Source of the DNA: Lachnospiraceae bacterium
Lineage (GTDB): Bacteria; Bacillota; Clostridia; Lachnospirales; Lachnospiraceae
DNA: 64,000 bases
Reading direction: 5' to 3'
NCBI GenBank assembly: GCA_017517305.1
Contig: JAFWZV010000017.1
Location: forward strand, 1-64,000
A model generated the notes under the pieces. The model worked only from the letters and a program-made list of their open reading frames with translations, ran no database searches and had not been told where the DNA came from. Below, piece after piece: positions 7,243 through 15,066 of the stretch. Made by a program: the position numbers and the translations under genes. Each line of letters opens with the position of its first letter. Position 1 is the first letter of the stretch.

Positions 7243-9135
7243 TTAGATATGTACAAAATCATATAACTGGAACCATACAATTACAGCCACATACCCAAAC
7301 ATAAGGACTGCCCAGATATATTGCTTTGACTTTTTAAATCTTCCAAGCTCTTTATCCTTACAGGTATTCTTAATTAACACTATTCCATTAGCCAGACTTA
7401 TCAATGCAAGCACAACTGCCATAATGCAGGAGAACACTGCAAATGCATATTCCTTTACTCCTATTACGCTAATCAGGCAGAACAATATTACACCGGATAA
7501 TCCTTGAATTAGTTGTTGTACACTAATTTGCTTGTCAGCCATAGTCAAGGATTTTTCCTTTTTTGTAATTTTACGAAGCAGTAAAGTCAATCCTTTTATT
7601 AGTACAATAATCAAACAAACAATTCCAAATATAGCAAAACCAAAATATACTGTTATTCCCAAAATATGATGATTGCTTTGAACCATATCTGTACTCATCA
7701 TTTCAAATTGTCGATTACCCTCGGCGTTAACACTTTCATATACAAAAAAGTTTGCACCGCTTTCTGATGTTTGAAGCCACATATGGTCACCAATATGAAT
7801 CATTTGCATTCCACCAGTAAGAGGCATGTCAAATACATCAGGATTATCCGTCTTGGTTGCAAAAAAGCATCCATATGCATATTGTAAGGCACTTCCATAC
7901 CCGCTTACAATGGTTCTTGTAGGTGCATAAGTACCACTTATGTCATAATGTTCTTGTATCGGATTATTTCTTACCAATTCACTATCTCTCACATCACCAA
8001 ACAACAAGCTTACAAGACCTGTGGAAAACATAGTTTCCCCGGGTTCATTTGTTAGTACTACGATTCCAAGTCCACTTTCCGGATCAAACTGAAGATTCGC
8101 TGTACAACCACCTGTATTACCAGCATGTCCCAATGTAGGAATCTTAAATTGCTCAGTCCATAATCCATGGCAATTTTCAGCAATATCACTATCTCCATAA
8201 AAAGATGTGGCTGTAAACATCTCATCTCTTGTTTCATTATTTTCAAAAAATGGGCAATCAGTTGCCACAAAGGCCTGTGCAAACTTAGCCAAATCACTTG
8301 TAGTTCCTATGGCTGCACCAGCCGGATAAAGCTGAACCCAAGAGTGACACACTCCATAATTTTCATTATATTCTTCCTGAGCGTAACGTCCGTAGCATTT
8401 AAGCTTTTCTCTCTGCTCTCTTACCCAATCATTATCTTCCATATGCATACCAATGGATGTATGCTCCATACCTAATGGCTTAAAAATATACTCATTTACA
8501 TAATCCACATAGGACATTCCACTAACACGTTCTACAATAAGTGCTGCAAGCGCTGTTCCCCAATTAGAATATGCTGTATGCTCCCCTACATGATAAGCCT
8601 GATAACACTCACATGCCTTTACCGCTTCCTCAAGACTACCATAAAGCTCATCTTCCGTTGCCATCTGGTTTTCATACATAGACTCCTGAAAGCCTGCATC
8701 ATGATTCATTAAGTTAAGCATTGTAATCCTTTCATCTTCATATTGAAGTTTAGTAAGAAAACCCTCCGGAAGATATTCCCTGATATCTGTTTCAAAATCA
8801 AGCTTACCCTGTTCCTTTAACTGCATAACAGATACCCACACAAGAAGCTTTGAGGTGCTTCCCCATTCATATACAGTCTCCTCATCGGCAAGAATCCCTG
8901 CTTCCATGTCAGAATATCCATAGTAGCCTTCATAGATAATTCCTGTTTCATCAAAAACACAAGTACCAACAGATACTAGTCCAGCCTCGTACTCATTAAC
9001 ATAGTTATCTATCTCTTCACCAATATCCTCATACGCTATCCCCGAAGGTGTAAGCTGTTCCGCTGCATACACATTTTGTGGTATTACCATAACCAGCATC
9101 AAGGTCGCAACAAGCATTGCAATAATTCTTTTCAT
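7243..9135 (-). CDS. Membrane-anchored beta-lactamase-family serine hydrolase
   Basis: A 630-residue exported protein. A signal peptide (residues 1-24, ending VYA-A) precedes a class C beta-lactamase/DD-peptidase-like domain with all three active-site motifs: S93-T-S-K96, Y189-S-N191, and an H-x-G-x-TGG form (HAGNTGG, near residue 345). After a beta-rich stretch come several transmembrane helices (about residues 490-515, 545-595 and 605-625). Relatives act on peptidoglycan peptides or small esters; the substrate is not known. The location directly upstream of a two-component system on the same strand suggests a cell-wall stress role, by inference. Confidence 0.85.
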   Translation of the reverse strand: MKRIIAMLVATLMLVMVIPQNVYAAEQLTPSGIAYEDIGEEIDNYVNEYEAGLVSVGTCVFDETGIIYEGYYGYSDMEAGILADEETVYEWGSTSKLLVWVSVMQLKEQGKLDFETDIREYLPEGFLTKLQYEDERITMLNLMNHDAGFQESMYENQMATEDELYGSLEEAVKACECYQAYHVGEHTAYSNWGTALAALIVERVSGMSYVDYVNEYIFKPLGMEHTSIGMHMEDNDWVREQREKLKCYGRYAQEEYNENYGVCHSWVQLYPAGAAIGTTSDLAKFAQAFVATDCPFFENNETRDEMFTATSFYGDSDIAENCHGLWTEQFKIPTLGHAGNTGGCTANLQFDPESGLGIVVLTNEPGETMFSTGLVSLLFGDVRDSELVRNNPIQEHYDISGTYAPTRTIVSGYGSALQYAYGCFFATKTDNPDVFDMPLTGGMQMIHIGDHMWLQTSESGANFFVYESVNAEGNRQFEMMSTDMVQSNHHILGITVYFGFAIFGIVCLIIVLIKGLTLLLRKITKKEKSLTMADKQISVQQLIQGLSGVILFCLISVIGVKEYAFAVFSCIMAVVLALISLANGIVLIKNTCKDKELGRFKKSKQYIWAVLMFGYVAVIVWFQLYDFVHI

Positions 9136-9236
9136 AATATCAATTCTCCTTTTTGTATGTTTTACAAGTCATATAATATTCTAAATACCTTACAGGAAAA
9201 ATCGATTAACATTAACTGAATATTAAAAAAGAGTGC

Positions 9237-9283
9237 CAAATAAAAAACACCTACGAAAAACTATAACGTTCTTCGTAGGTGTT
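9237..9283 (-). terminator. Terminator after an XRE gene
   Basis: AACACCTACGAA (9246-9257) pairs perfectly with TTCGTAGGTGTT (9272-9283), and on the minus strand TTTTTATT follows. Confidence 0.8.
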
Positions 9284-9301
9284 GCTATGTTTATATTATC
9301 A

Positions 9302-9973
9302 CTAATCAATTAACTCGATATATTCATTTTCAGTATCAGGATTGTGCCAAATCACTTTATAAAATGGAGCTTTATATACAATCTCATCATCACTCCACTC
9401 CTTTGAATAAGCAAATCTAGGAACCTGATTCCCAAATTTTACTCCTAAGTAATCTGTAAATATCAACAATCCAAACATAAGTATAAAGCACCCTATTGAA
9501 TATAATAGCTTAAATTTGTTCCTGCAAATCAGCTGATACACTCCTGCTGATATTATTATGGCTCCGATAACAGAATATATGGAGCCCCAGCTACTATCTG
9601 GTGGAAATATGGTCATTGCAGAAATAGCCAAAAATGCTCCAAATCCCATAAGCACTCCACCTATTATTTTTCTCATCTTATAATGCTGTACTTTCTTATC
9701 TTCTTCGGTGTACTCCGCCACCTTTACCAATGTCTCCCTTGTTTCCTCATTCATATTCTCGCTTTTCCTTTCTCCATCAATGATTTCCTTAATATCCACC
9801 TGATAAAAGTCTGACAGTTCAACAAGCACACTTAAATCAGGCATATTAGATCCAGTTTCCCAGCGTGACACAGTTCTACTTGATACATTAAACTGCTCCG
9901 CCAGCTGTTCTTGTGTAAGCTCCTTCTCCTTGCGAAGCTCTCTTAAAAAAAGACCTGTTTTCTTTTGGTCCAT
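9302..9973 (-). CDS. XRE-family regulator with membrane domain
   Basis: The N-terminal helix-turn-helix (FLRELRKEKELTQEQLAEQF, then SSRTVSRWETGSNMPD) is of the Cro/CI type. A linker to about residue 100 is followed by three to four hydrophobic segments (about residues 105-130, 135-155 and 160-185) and a short polar tail. The start at 9973 is set by AAAGGAGG seven bases upstream. Unlike the XRE protein at 3.2 kb, the tail past the last helix is about 40 residues and rich in aromatic and acidic residues. The target is unknown. Confidence 0.82.
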   Translation of the reverse strand: MDQKKTGLFLRELRKEKELTQEQLAEQFNVSSRTVSRWETGSNMPDLSVLVELSDFYQVDIKEIIDGERKSENMNEETRETLVKVAEYTEEDKKVQHYKMRKIIGGVLMGFGAFLAISAMTIFPPDSSWGSIYSVIGAIIISAGVYQLICRNKFKLLYSIGCFILMFGLLIFTDYLGVKFGNQVPRFAYSKEWSDDEIVYKAPFYKVIWHNPDTENEYIELID

Positions 9974-10093
9974 GTTGTTACCTCCTTTCACAGACAGAAT
10001 ACTTAATCCACCCTTATAAAAACACGACACAAAGCGAGAAATGCCGTATTTTTACCAACTAGACATCATTTGTCAGGTGGAAACTGTATGTCA

Positions 10094-10489
10094 TTAATCA
10101 ATCCACCACTCCGGTGTTAGCTCTCCTAAGGTCATAATCCTGCCTTCTGCATAATCAATCATAATCTCTATATCTTTATACTTTCCTGGCATAAGCTGAG
10201 TCATCAGTTCACGACAGGCGCCACATGGTGCTCCTTTTCCCTCATTAGGCGGAATGCATAATACTCTTGCAATCTCATACTCCCCATTAGTAATCATATT
10301 AAAAATGGCATTCCTCTCTGCACATATTCCTAGTGTAGAACATGTGTCGATACATACACCTGTATATATCTTTCCTGACTTTGATAAAACTGCTGCGGAA
10401 ACCTCTCCAGCAGTAACATAATCAGAAATCGTCCTTCCACCTAAAACAGCCTTGGCTGCTTCATACATTTCGGTCCAAACCTTGTCCAT
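10094..10489 (-). CDS. Cytidine deaminase-family protein
   Basis: A 131-residue zinc-dependent deaminase. The zinc and catalytic motifs are present: GICAERNAI (Cys ligand and catalytic Glu) and PCGACRE (two Cys ligands). The form is that of homotetrameric cytidine deaminases and of the closely related blasticidin-S deaminases, so the substrate could be free cytidine or a nucleoside antibiotic. The ATG at 10489 is preferred, nine bases after GGAGG. It is the last gene of the operon led by the TetR gene at 12 kb, 28 bases after the methyltransferase gene. Confidence 0.88.
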   Translation of the reverse strand: MDKVWTEMYEAAKAVLGGRTISDYVTAGEVSAAVLSKSGKIYTGVCIDTCSTLGICAERNAIFNMITNGEYEIARVLCIPPNEGKGAPCGACRELMTQLMPGKYKDIEIMIDYAEGRIMTLGELTPEWWID

Positions 10490-10517
10490 CACACTATACC
10501 TCCATCCTAACCTAAAT

Positions 10518-11276
10518 CTATCCTTTTCTAGCCACCACTATAGGCTGGTAAAACCCTGTCTCCTCAGGAAATTTCCACTCTACATTACTACATCCATAAG
10601 CCAGCAAAAGCTTTGTCATCTCTTCCCTAGTGGTTGCTCTATACTCACATTCAAACTTGCTTACCTGCAATTCATCCTCGTCCTCAACTATGTACTGAAT
10701 AAGCTTGTAGATGTCATCCTTCCACTCCCAGGTTTGGAAGGAAACTCTCTGGCCCTTATCAGTTTTATGAATATAAGGTGGGGAGTAGGATGGCTTATCC
10801 ATTAATATGCTGTCATAATCTCTTATACTTGCAACAAATATACCATCTACCTTAAGCTGATTAACAATACTCTTTATGGCATTTTCCAAATCCTCTCTTG
10901 TCAGCATATGTGGCAAGGCATTATCCATCGCAATAATAATATCAAACTTCTCTGTAAATGTGCCCGCTAATGCACAGAAATCTGCATTCTTAAAGCCTAT
11001 ATCCACCTTATTCTCTAAAGCTCTTTTTTTAGCTTCCACAAGTTCTCCATCACTTATATCGGAAGCCGTTACATTGTATCCTAACGCAGCTATTCCAATA
11101 GCTTGTGTCCCTATGCCACAGGCACAGTCTAGGACTTTTGCAGTGTGATTAAATCCACTACTCTTAAATATCTTATCTAGAATTTCCGCCTGTTCTCTGG
11201 TAGTTCCCTGCCAGTCAAGAAACAGCTTATCATATTTAGTTGCTAGATTATTATAAAATGTTTGAGTTATGTTCAT
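10518..11276 (-). CDS. SAM-dependent methyltransferase
   Basis: A class I methyltransferase of 252 residues. Motif I (VLDCACGIGTQAIGIA, about residues 47-62) binds S-adenosylmethionine, followed by the acidic end of strand 2 (VTASDIS) and motif IV-like FDIIIAMDNALPHM. The C-terminal part is beta-rich and ends in FYQPIVVARK, as in small-molecule methyltransferases. The acceptor is unknown. It sits in an operon with a flavodoxin-type reductase and a deaminase, a combination that hints at drug or nucleoside modification. Confidence 0.85.
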   Translation of the reverse strand: MNITQTFYNNLATKYDKLFLDWQGTTREQAEILDKIFKSSGFNHTAKVLDCACGIGTQAIGIAALGYNVTASDISDGELVEAKKRALENKVDIGFKNADFCALAGTFTEKFDIIIAMDNALPHMLTREDLENAIKSIVNQLKVDGIFVASIRDYDSILMDKPSYSPPYIHKTDKGQRVSFQTWEWKDDIYKLIQYIVEDEDELQVSKFECEYRATTREEMTKLLLAYGCSNVEWKFPEETGFYQPIVVARKG

Positions 11277-11312
11277 GTAAAATTCTCCTTAGAAATTTAA
11301 AATCTCAATTAC

Positions 11313-12008
11313 TTACTTCCATGGTCTTTCCTTACCCAGCCAACCCTTTTGCTCCCAATATACTTTCTCTGAATCACTTGAGCCCCAGCCCATTTTCTGC
11401 ATCATTCTCATCATCATAAATAAAGTCTTTGTTTTAATGCCTGCTTTCACTTGTCTTTTCTTCAAGACCTTATCAGCAAGCTTTGTTGTATCTTTTTCTA
11501 TTTTTTTCTTTTTCTTATCTGCAACTGCATTCCAATTCATAGCCTGAACGCTAATACCATAGGATAATACATATGGAACGCCCCAGTAAAGCAATGTATT
11601 TGTTATGTCCTTAATAGCTGACTTTGTGCCACTTCCAGCCGCAGTTGACACCACAATAGCTTTCTTAGTAAACATGCATTTTCTTGGTCTGTGCACCATC
11701 CAGTAATTAAAGGTCAAATCAATAAAGCTCTTCATAGGCGCAGATGCTCTCATGCAATATGTAGGTGTGGTAAATATTAATACATCTGTAGCTTCCACCG
11801 CAGACATAATCTTATTCTTTTCCTCATAGAATGGACATCTTGTATCATCATCTATACAAGCATAACATCCCAAGCAAAAATGATTCAAGTCCCTAGGGAG
11901 AAAAAATTCTGTTATATCTTCTTCACTACTTATTTTATTAGCTATCATTCTACCAATATTGTAGCTACTTCCCTTGTGATTTTGACCGTGTATTATTACA
12001 ACCTTCAT
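11313..12008 (-). CDS. Flavodoxin-fold NAD(P)H-dependent reductase
   Basis: A 231-residue protein with the FMN-binding pattern of NADPH-dependent FMN reductases: a first strand and loop (KVVIIHGQNHKGSSYNIG), a CxGCYAC cluster near residue 50 (LGCYACIDDD), and PTYCMRASAPMKSFID over the flavin. A basic C-terminal extension of about 60 residues is unusual compared with the 180-residue core. It starts six bases after the TetR gene ends, so the pair is tightly coupled. The partner electron acceptor is unknown. Confidence 0.82.
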   Translation of the reverse strand: MKVVIIHGQNHKGSSYNIGRMIANKISSEEDITEFFLPRDLNHFCLGCYACIDDDTRCPFYEEKNKIMSAVEATDVLIFTTPTYCMRASAPMKSFIDLTFNYWMVHRPRKCMFTKKAIVVSTAAGSGTKSAIKDITNTLLYWGVPYVLSYGISVQAMNWNAVADKKKKKIEKDTTKLADKVLKKRQVKAGIKTKTLFMMMRMMQKMGWGSSDSEKVYWEQKGWLGKERPWK

Positions 12009-12014
12009 ATGTCC

Positions 12015-12626
12015 TTACCCCTTATACATTCTGTTAAACTGTCTAATATGCTTCTCTAATAGCTGCAGTGCCTCTTCTTCTCTTTGTGGCTCTCTATCAC
12101 ATAATGTTAGCAACAAATATATTGGCGAATAAAACTGCAATGCCATAATTTGTTCTTCTTCCTTTTTCATCTGTCCCTGCATCAATATCATCTGAAACAA
12201 TCCTGTCTGATATTTTAGGGGCTCGTCTATATATTGATGTGAAAATATCTGGGCCAATTCACCATTCGAAAACTGCTCTATGGTAAGCATCTTTCTAAAC
12301 TTACATTCATACTCGTCATGCAAAAAGAAATGAAAAAGTCCCATACCTATCTTTACTAGCTCATCCTCAGAAATCCTTGCAAATGTGTCAGCATCCAAGA
12401 CAGAGTCATTTCCGCTTATATTTAAATAAGCAGCTTCCCTATCATATCTATTACGGATCTCTTCAAGTATTGCCTCAAATATATCCTGCTTACTTTTATA
12501 ATGCTTATATAAAGATGGAGCTTTTATCCCAACACCTTCTGCTATGTGTCCTACAAAAACATTTCCATATCCTTTCTCTGAAAATAAAGTCAAAGCAACA
12601 TCTAATATCTTTTTCTTTGTATCCAT
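12015..12626 (-). CDS. TetR-family transcriptional repressor, first gene of its operon
   Basis: The N-terminal DNA-binding domain (ILDVALTLFSEKGYGNVFVG, then IKAPSLYKHYKSKQD) is of the TetR type; the C-terminal domain is 150 residues of helices with unknown ligand. AGGAG lies before the ATG at 12626. Two GCTAAT...ATTAGC palindromes in its own promoter point to autorepression and control of the reductase, methyltransferase and deaminase genes downstream. Confidence 0.9.
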   Translation of the reverse strand: MDTKKKILDVALTLFSEKGYGNVFVGHIAEGVGIKAPSLYKHYKSKQDIFEAILEEIRNRYDREAAYLNISGNDSVLDADTFARISEDELVKIGMGLFHFFLHDEYECKFRKMLTIEQFSNGELAQIFSHQYIDEPLKYQTGLFQMILMQGQMKKEEEQIMALQFYSPIYLLLTLCDREPQREEEALQLLEKHIRQFNRMYKG

Positions 12627-12638
12627 AGTATCTCCTTG

Positions 12639-12654
12639 GCTAATTTGAATTAGC
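12639..12654. promoter_or_regulatory. TetR operator over the transcription start
   Basis: GCTAATT-TG-AATTAGC is a perfect inverted repeat lying between the -10 box and the start codon, centred 26 bp from the second copy in the promoter spacer. Confidence 0.75.
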
Positions 12655-12657
12655 TTT

Positions 12658-12686
12658 ATTATAGGCTAATCCAAATTAGCTGTCAA
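12658..12686 (-). promoter_or_regulatory. Consensus sigma-A promoter with operator in the spacer
   Basis: On the minus strand TTGACA (12681-12686) and TATAAT (12658-12663) are exactly 17 bases apart. The spacer contains the palindrome GCTAAT-N4-ATTAGC (12665-12680). Confidence 0.85.
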
Positions 12687-12689
12687 GAC

Positions 12690-12717
12690 AAAAAAAGAAC
12701 CACAAAGTTGTGGTTCT
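12690..12717 (-). terminator. Terminator after the SAP/DUF6434-like gene
   Basis: AGAACCACAA (12696-12705) pairs with TTGTGGTTCT (12708-12717); on the minus strand TTTTTTT follows. Confidence 0.85.
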
Positions 12718-12742
12718 GAATATATTTATCATAACAAGCCCG

Positions 12743-13318
12743 TTACCTATTCAATGCTTTCAGATCCGATTTCTCATAACCATTATGTCCTGGCAAGCTC
12801 TTTTTATATTTCCAGCAAGCAATAGCTTCCTCCAAGCTTCTTCCCTGATTGTCCTCAAAGAAATCACGAATATATGTATTATATTCAAACTGCTTATCTA
12901 TAGTTGTTTTCCCCATTTTCTTCTCTTCTAAAATCTCATAATAGGCATTGATTGCATCCCCATAAGTTTTCCCCGCATTTGCCTTTAACCATTTTTGAAA
13001 CCCAACATTAAAGGAAAAGCTTTTACCGATTTTCTCTTTAAAAAATGCCCTATGCTTTTCAGAACATACAATATTAGCTTCTATAACTGTATCCTCAGTA
13101 ATTACACCAACATCTACTGTTGCTTTTCTTTTGGTAGATGTCTCTAACACCTTCCCTGTATCTAAAAAGCAGGCAATTCTATCTGTAAGCTCCAGCTTTC
13201 CGCCTGACACAGGCAAATTGTTTTCTCTGCAAAAACTAACAAGTTCCTCCTTTAAGTAATAAAAGCTTCGAAAGGTTTCTGCATCTAGTTCTGTGTTTAA
13301 ATCTGGTCTTTGATTCAT
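12743..13318 (-). CDS. SAP-domain / DUF6434-like protein, second gene of an SOS operon
   Basis: A 191-residue protein. Residues about 20-60 (YYLKEELVSFCRENNLPVSG, then KLELTDRIACFL) read as a SAP-like helix-extension-helix, a DNA- or RNA-binding motif. The C-terminal half (SFNVGFQKWLKANAGKTYGD, then YEILEEKK, and EYNTYIRDFFEDN) fits the DUF6434 domain found with it. No catalytic motif is seen. It starts 11 bases after the KilA-N gene, so it should share the two LexA boxes. The likely role is nucleic-acid binding during the SOS response, by inference. Confidence 0.7.
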   Translation of the reverse strand: MNQRPDLNTELDAETFRSFYYLKEELVSFCRENNLPVSGGKLELTDRIACFLDTGKVLETSTKRKATVDVGVITEDTVIEANIVCSEKHRAFFKEKIGKSFSFNVGFQKWLKANAGKTYGDAINAYYEILEEKKMGKTTIDKQFEYNTYIRDFFEDNQGRSLEEAIACWKYKKSLPGHNGYEKSDLKALNR

Positions 13319-13329
13319 TTGTTCTCCCC

Positions 13330-14166
13330 CTAATCATTCTTCGGCAAGCTGGCAATACTTAATCCGTTAATTGTTCGCAACTGACTTATAGCCAATTCTC
13401 TCAATAATATCATTCTATCCTTCTGAGACTTATTCTGGTTAATCAATACTGCATTGTAACTCTCCAAATTAACTAATACAAGCAATTGATTAATAGATGC
13501 TGCATCTCGTATATTTCCCGGGTGCCCATTACTACTATCTCGCCATTCCTTAGCTGTCATGCCAAATAGTATTACATTTAGCATATCAGCCTCATTAGCA
13601 TATGTAAAGGATATCTGTGCCGGTGTGAGCTCAGGCAATATTAGATTATCCTTTATAGCGTCTGTATGTATACGATAATTAATCTTGGATATCTCGCGAT
13701 GAAGATTCCAGTCTAAGGACAGTCTGCTATTCTCATCAGTTTTTAAACGCTTATAATCCTTAATAATATATAGTTTGAATTCTGCTGAAATCCAAGATGC
13801 AAACTCAAAAGCAATATCAGAATGTGCAAATGTACCACCATATCTTCCAGATTTAGATACGATTCCTACAGCGTTGGTGTTTTCAATCCACTTTTGTGGA
13901 GATAATGTAAAAGCATTTGATCCCGCTTGATTTTTAAAGGCGTCGAATTCGACCCCTTTAAAATCCCGATTATGTAACATTTCCCACAATCCCAAAAATT
14001 CTATGGTATCTTTTCTTCTCATCCAATTTTGAATTACATCCTTTGGTTCATCGCTCTTGTATCTCGCAATATCAGTCAGCGATATATACTCATTCTCAAA
14101 ATCAGTTGTATATATACTGATATCAATGTCTTTTGCATGTATTACTTCTTTTACCATCTTACCCAT
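13330..14166 (-). CDS. KilA-N domain protein under LexA control
   Basis: A 278-residue protein with an N-terminal KilA-N DNA-binding domain: YISLTDIARYK, NWMRRKDTIEFLGLWE, and the characteristic GRYGGTFAHSDIAFEFASWI near residues 110-135. The C-terminal half is helical and has no recognised domain. KilA-N proteins are common in phages and their hosts, but no integrase or structural gene is nearby. AAGGAGG precedes the ATG by nine bases. Two SOS boxes lie in the promoter. Confidence 0.88.
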   Translation of the reverse strand: MGKMVKEVIHAKDIDISIYTTDFENEYISLTDIARYKSDEPKDVIQNWMRRKDTIEFLGLWEMLHNRDFKGVEFDAFKNQAGSNAFTLSPQKWIENTNAVGIVSKSGRYGGTFAHSDIAFEFASWISAEFKLYIIKDYKRLKTDENSRLSLDWNLHREISKINYRIHTDAIKDNLILPELTPAQISFTYANEADMLNVILFGMTAKEWRDSSNGHPGNIRDAASINQLLVLVNLESYNAVLINQNKSQKDRMILLRELAISQLRTINGLSIASLPKND

Positions 14167-14189
14167 AACAAATATCCTCCTTATTTTAT

Positions 14190-14203
14190 CGAACTTATGT
14201 TCT
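14190..14203. promoter_or_regulatory. LexA box 1 of the KilA-N operon
   Basis: CGAAC-TTAT-GTTCT, located just downstream of the -10 box at the expected transcription start. Confidence 0.85.
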
Positions 14204-14204
14204 T

Positions 14205-14233
14205 ATTTTATCATAACGAACTTACGTTTGCAA
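14205..14233 (-). promoter_or_regulatory. Promoter of the KilA-N operon
   Basis: On the minus strand TTGCAA (14228-14233) and TAAAAT (14205-14210) are 17 bases apart. LexA box 2 lies inside the spacer and touches the -35 box. Confidence 0.7.
14217..14230. promoter_or_regulatory. LexA box 2 of the KilA-N operon
   Basis: CGAAC-TTAC-GTTTG fits the Bacillus-type consensus CGAACRNRYGTTYG except at one central base. Its centre is 27 bp from box 1, putting the two repressor sites on nearly the same face of the helix. Confidence 0.85.
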
Positions 14234-14255
14234 TAGATATAGACAAAAACAGCAA

Positions 14256-14283
14256 CTAAAAAGGGAGTTTTTAAACTCCCTTT
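14256..14283 (-). terminator. Terminator after the XRE/desulfoferrodoxin-like gene
   Basis: AAAGGGAGTTT (14260-14270) pairs with AAACTCCCTTT (14273-14283); on the minus strand TTAG follows a U-rich stem end. Confidence 0.75.
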
Positions 14284-14310
14284 GCTTTATACATTATATA
14301 CCATCTCAAT

Positions 14311-14982
14311 TTATCCAAACAACATCTTCGCTGCCTGCTCTAACGCCCTACGTTCTTCTACATCATCATAAGAGGTCTGCTTGTCATCAATTCCCTTTAC
14401 AATATTTATAGAAAACAAACCATCTCTATTGCAATAAAACAGAATCTTTTTTACCCCATTTATCTTCACTCTTGCCTCTGCATTTCCCTCTGGGTACAGC
14501 TTTACCATCTGTATCTTATCTGATGATAATGCAGCCACAAAGGATATATAGTGTTCCTTGGTCATACTATGATCTATGCGAATATAGAATTCATCCTCGA
14601 CTCTCTCAATGAATACCATATGATTCTCATCTGTTTCCTCAGCCTGACAAGGCGAAAGCAATATCCCATGACAATGTATAACCGCTTCTCCCATACTATG
14701 AATAACATTTCCACATACTGGGCAAACATAAAATTTTGACCGTAACATATTTGCTGATACATTCACATTGCTAACAGCATTTCCAGAGATGAGCTCTGTT
14801 ATGGAAACACCCAAAATACTTGCCAAAGGTTCTAGCAAGGAAATGTCCGGATAGCCCTTGGCTGTCTCCCACTTGGATATTGCCTTATCTGAAACGCCTA
14901 ATCTCTCCGCTAATTCTGCCTGTGTCATATGATTTTTTTCACGCAGTTCCTTAATGACTGCACCTGTAACATATTGATTCAT
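14311..14982 (-). CDS. XRE regulator fused to a desulforedoxin/desulfoferrodoxin-like domain
   Basis: Residues 8-65 are a Cro/CI helix-turn-helix (LREKNHMTQAELAERLGVSD, then WETAKGYPD). From residue 85 the sequence resembles a superoxide reductase-type protein: YVCPVCGNVI (Cys87, Cys90) like desulforedoxin, HCHG and PC (Cys104, Cys112), then IDHSMTKEHYISFV (His138, His144) and a strand near MVKLYPEGNAEARV. Such a fusion would be a redox- or iron-responsive regulator; known members of the family are only loosely characterised. The ATG at 14982 is preferred because GGAGGTG lies six bases upstream and a GTG inside that site begins the longer frame. It is followed by a terminator. Confidence 0.75.
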   Translation of the reverse strand: MNQYVTGAVIKELREKNHMTQAELAERLGVSDKAISKWETAKGYPDISLLEPLASILGVSITELISGNAVSNVNVSANMLRSKFYVCPVCGNVIHSMGEAVIHCHGILLSPCQAEETDENHMVFIERVEDEFYIRIDHSMTKEHYISFVAALSSDKIQMVKLYPEGNAEARVKINGVKKILFYCNRDGLFSINIVKGIDDKQTSYDDVEERRALEQAAKMLFG

Positions 14983-15066
14983 ATTATGCACCTCCGTATG
15001 TATATCATAACTGAAGGATGTAGGGTTTACTACCTACGAAAAGTAGAGTTTCATATAATATCATCA

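Noticed and set aside
12743-14166. Prophage remnant around the KilA-N gene
   Set aside because: No integrase, terminase, capsid, lysis gene or attachment repeats are seen on either side; neighbours are ordinary small regulators and enzymes.
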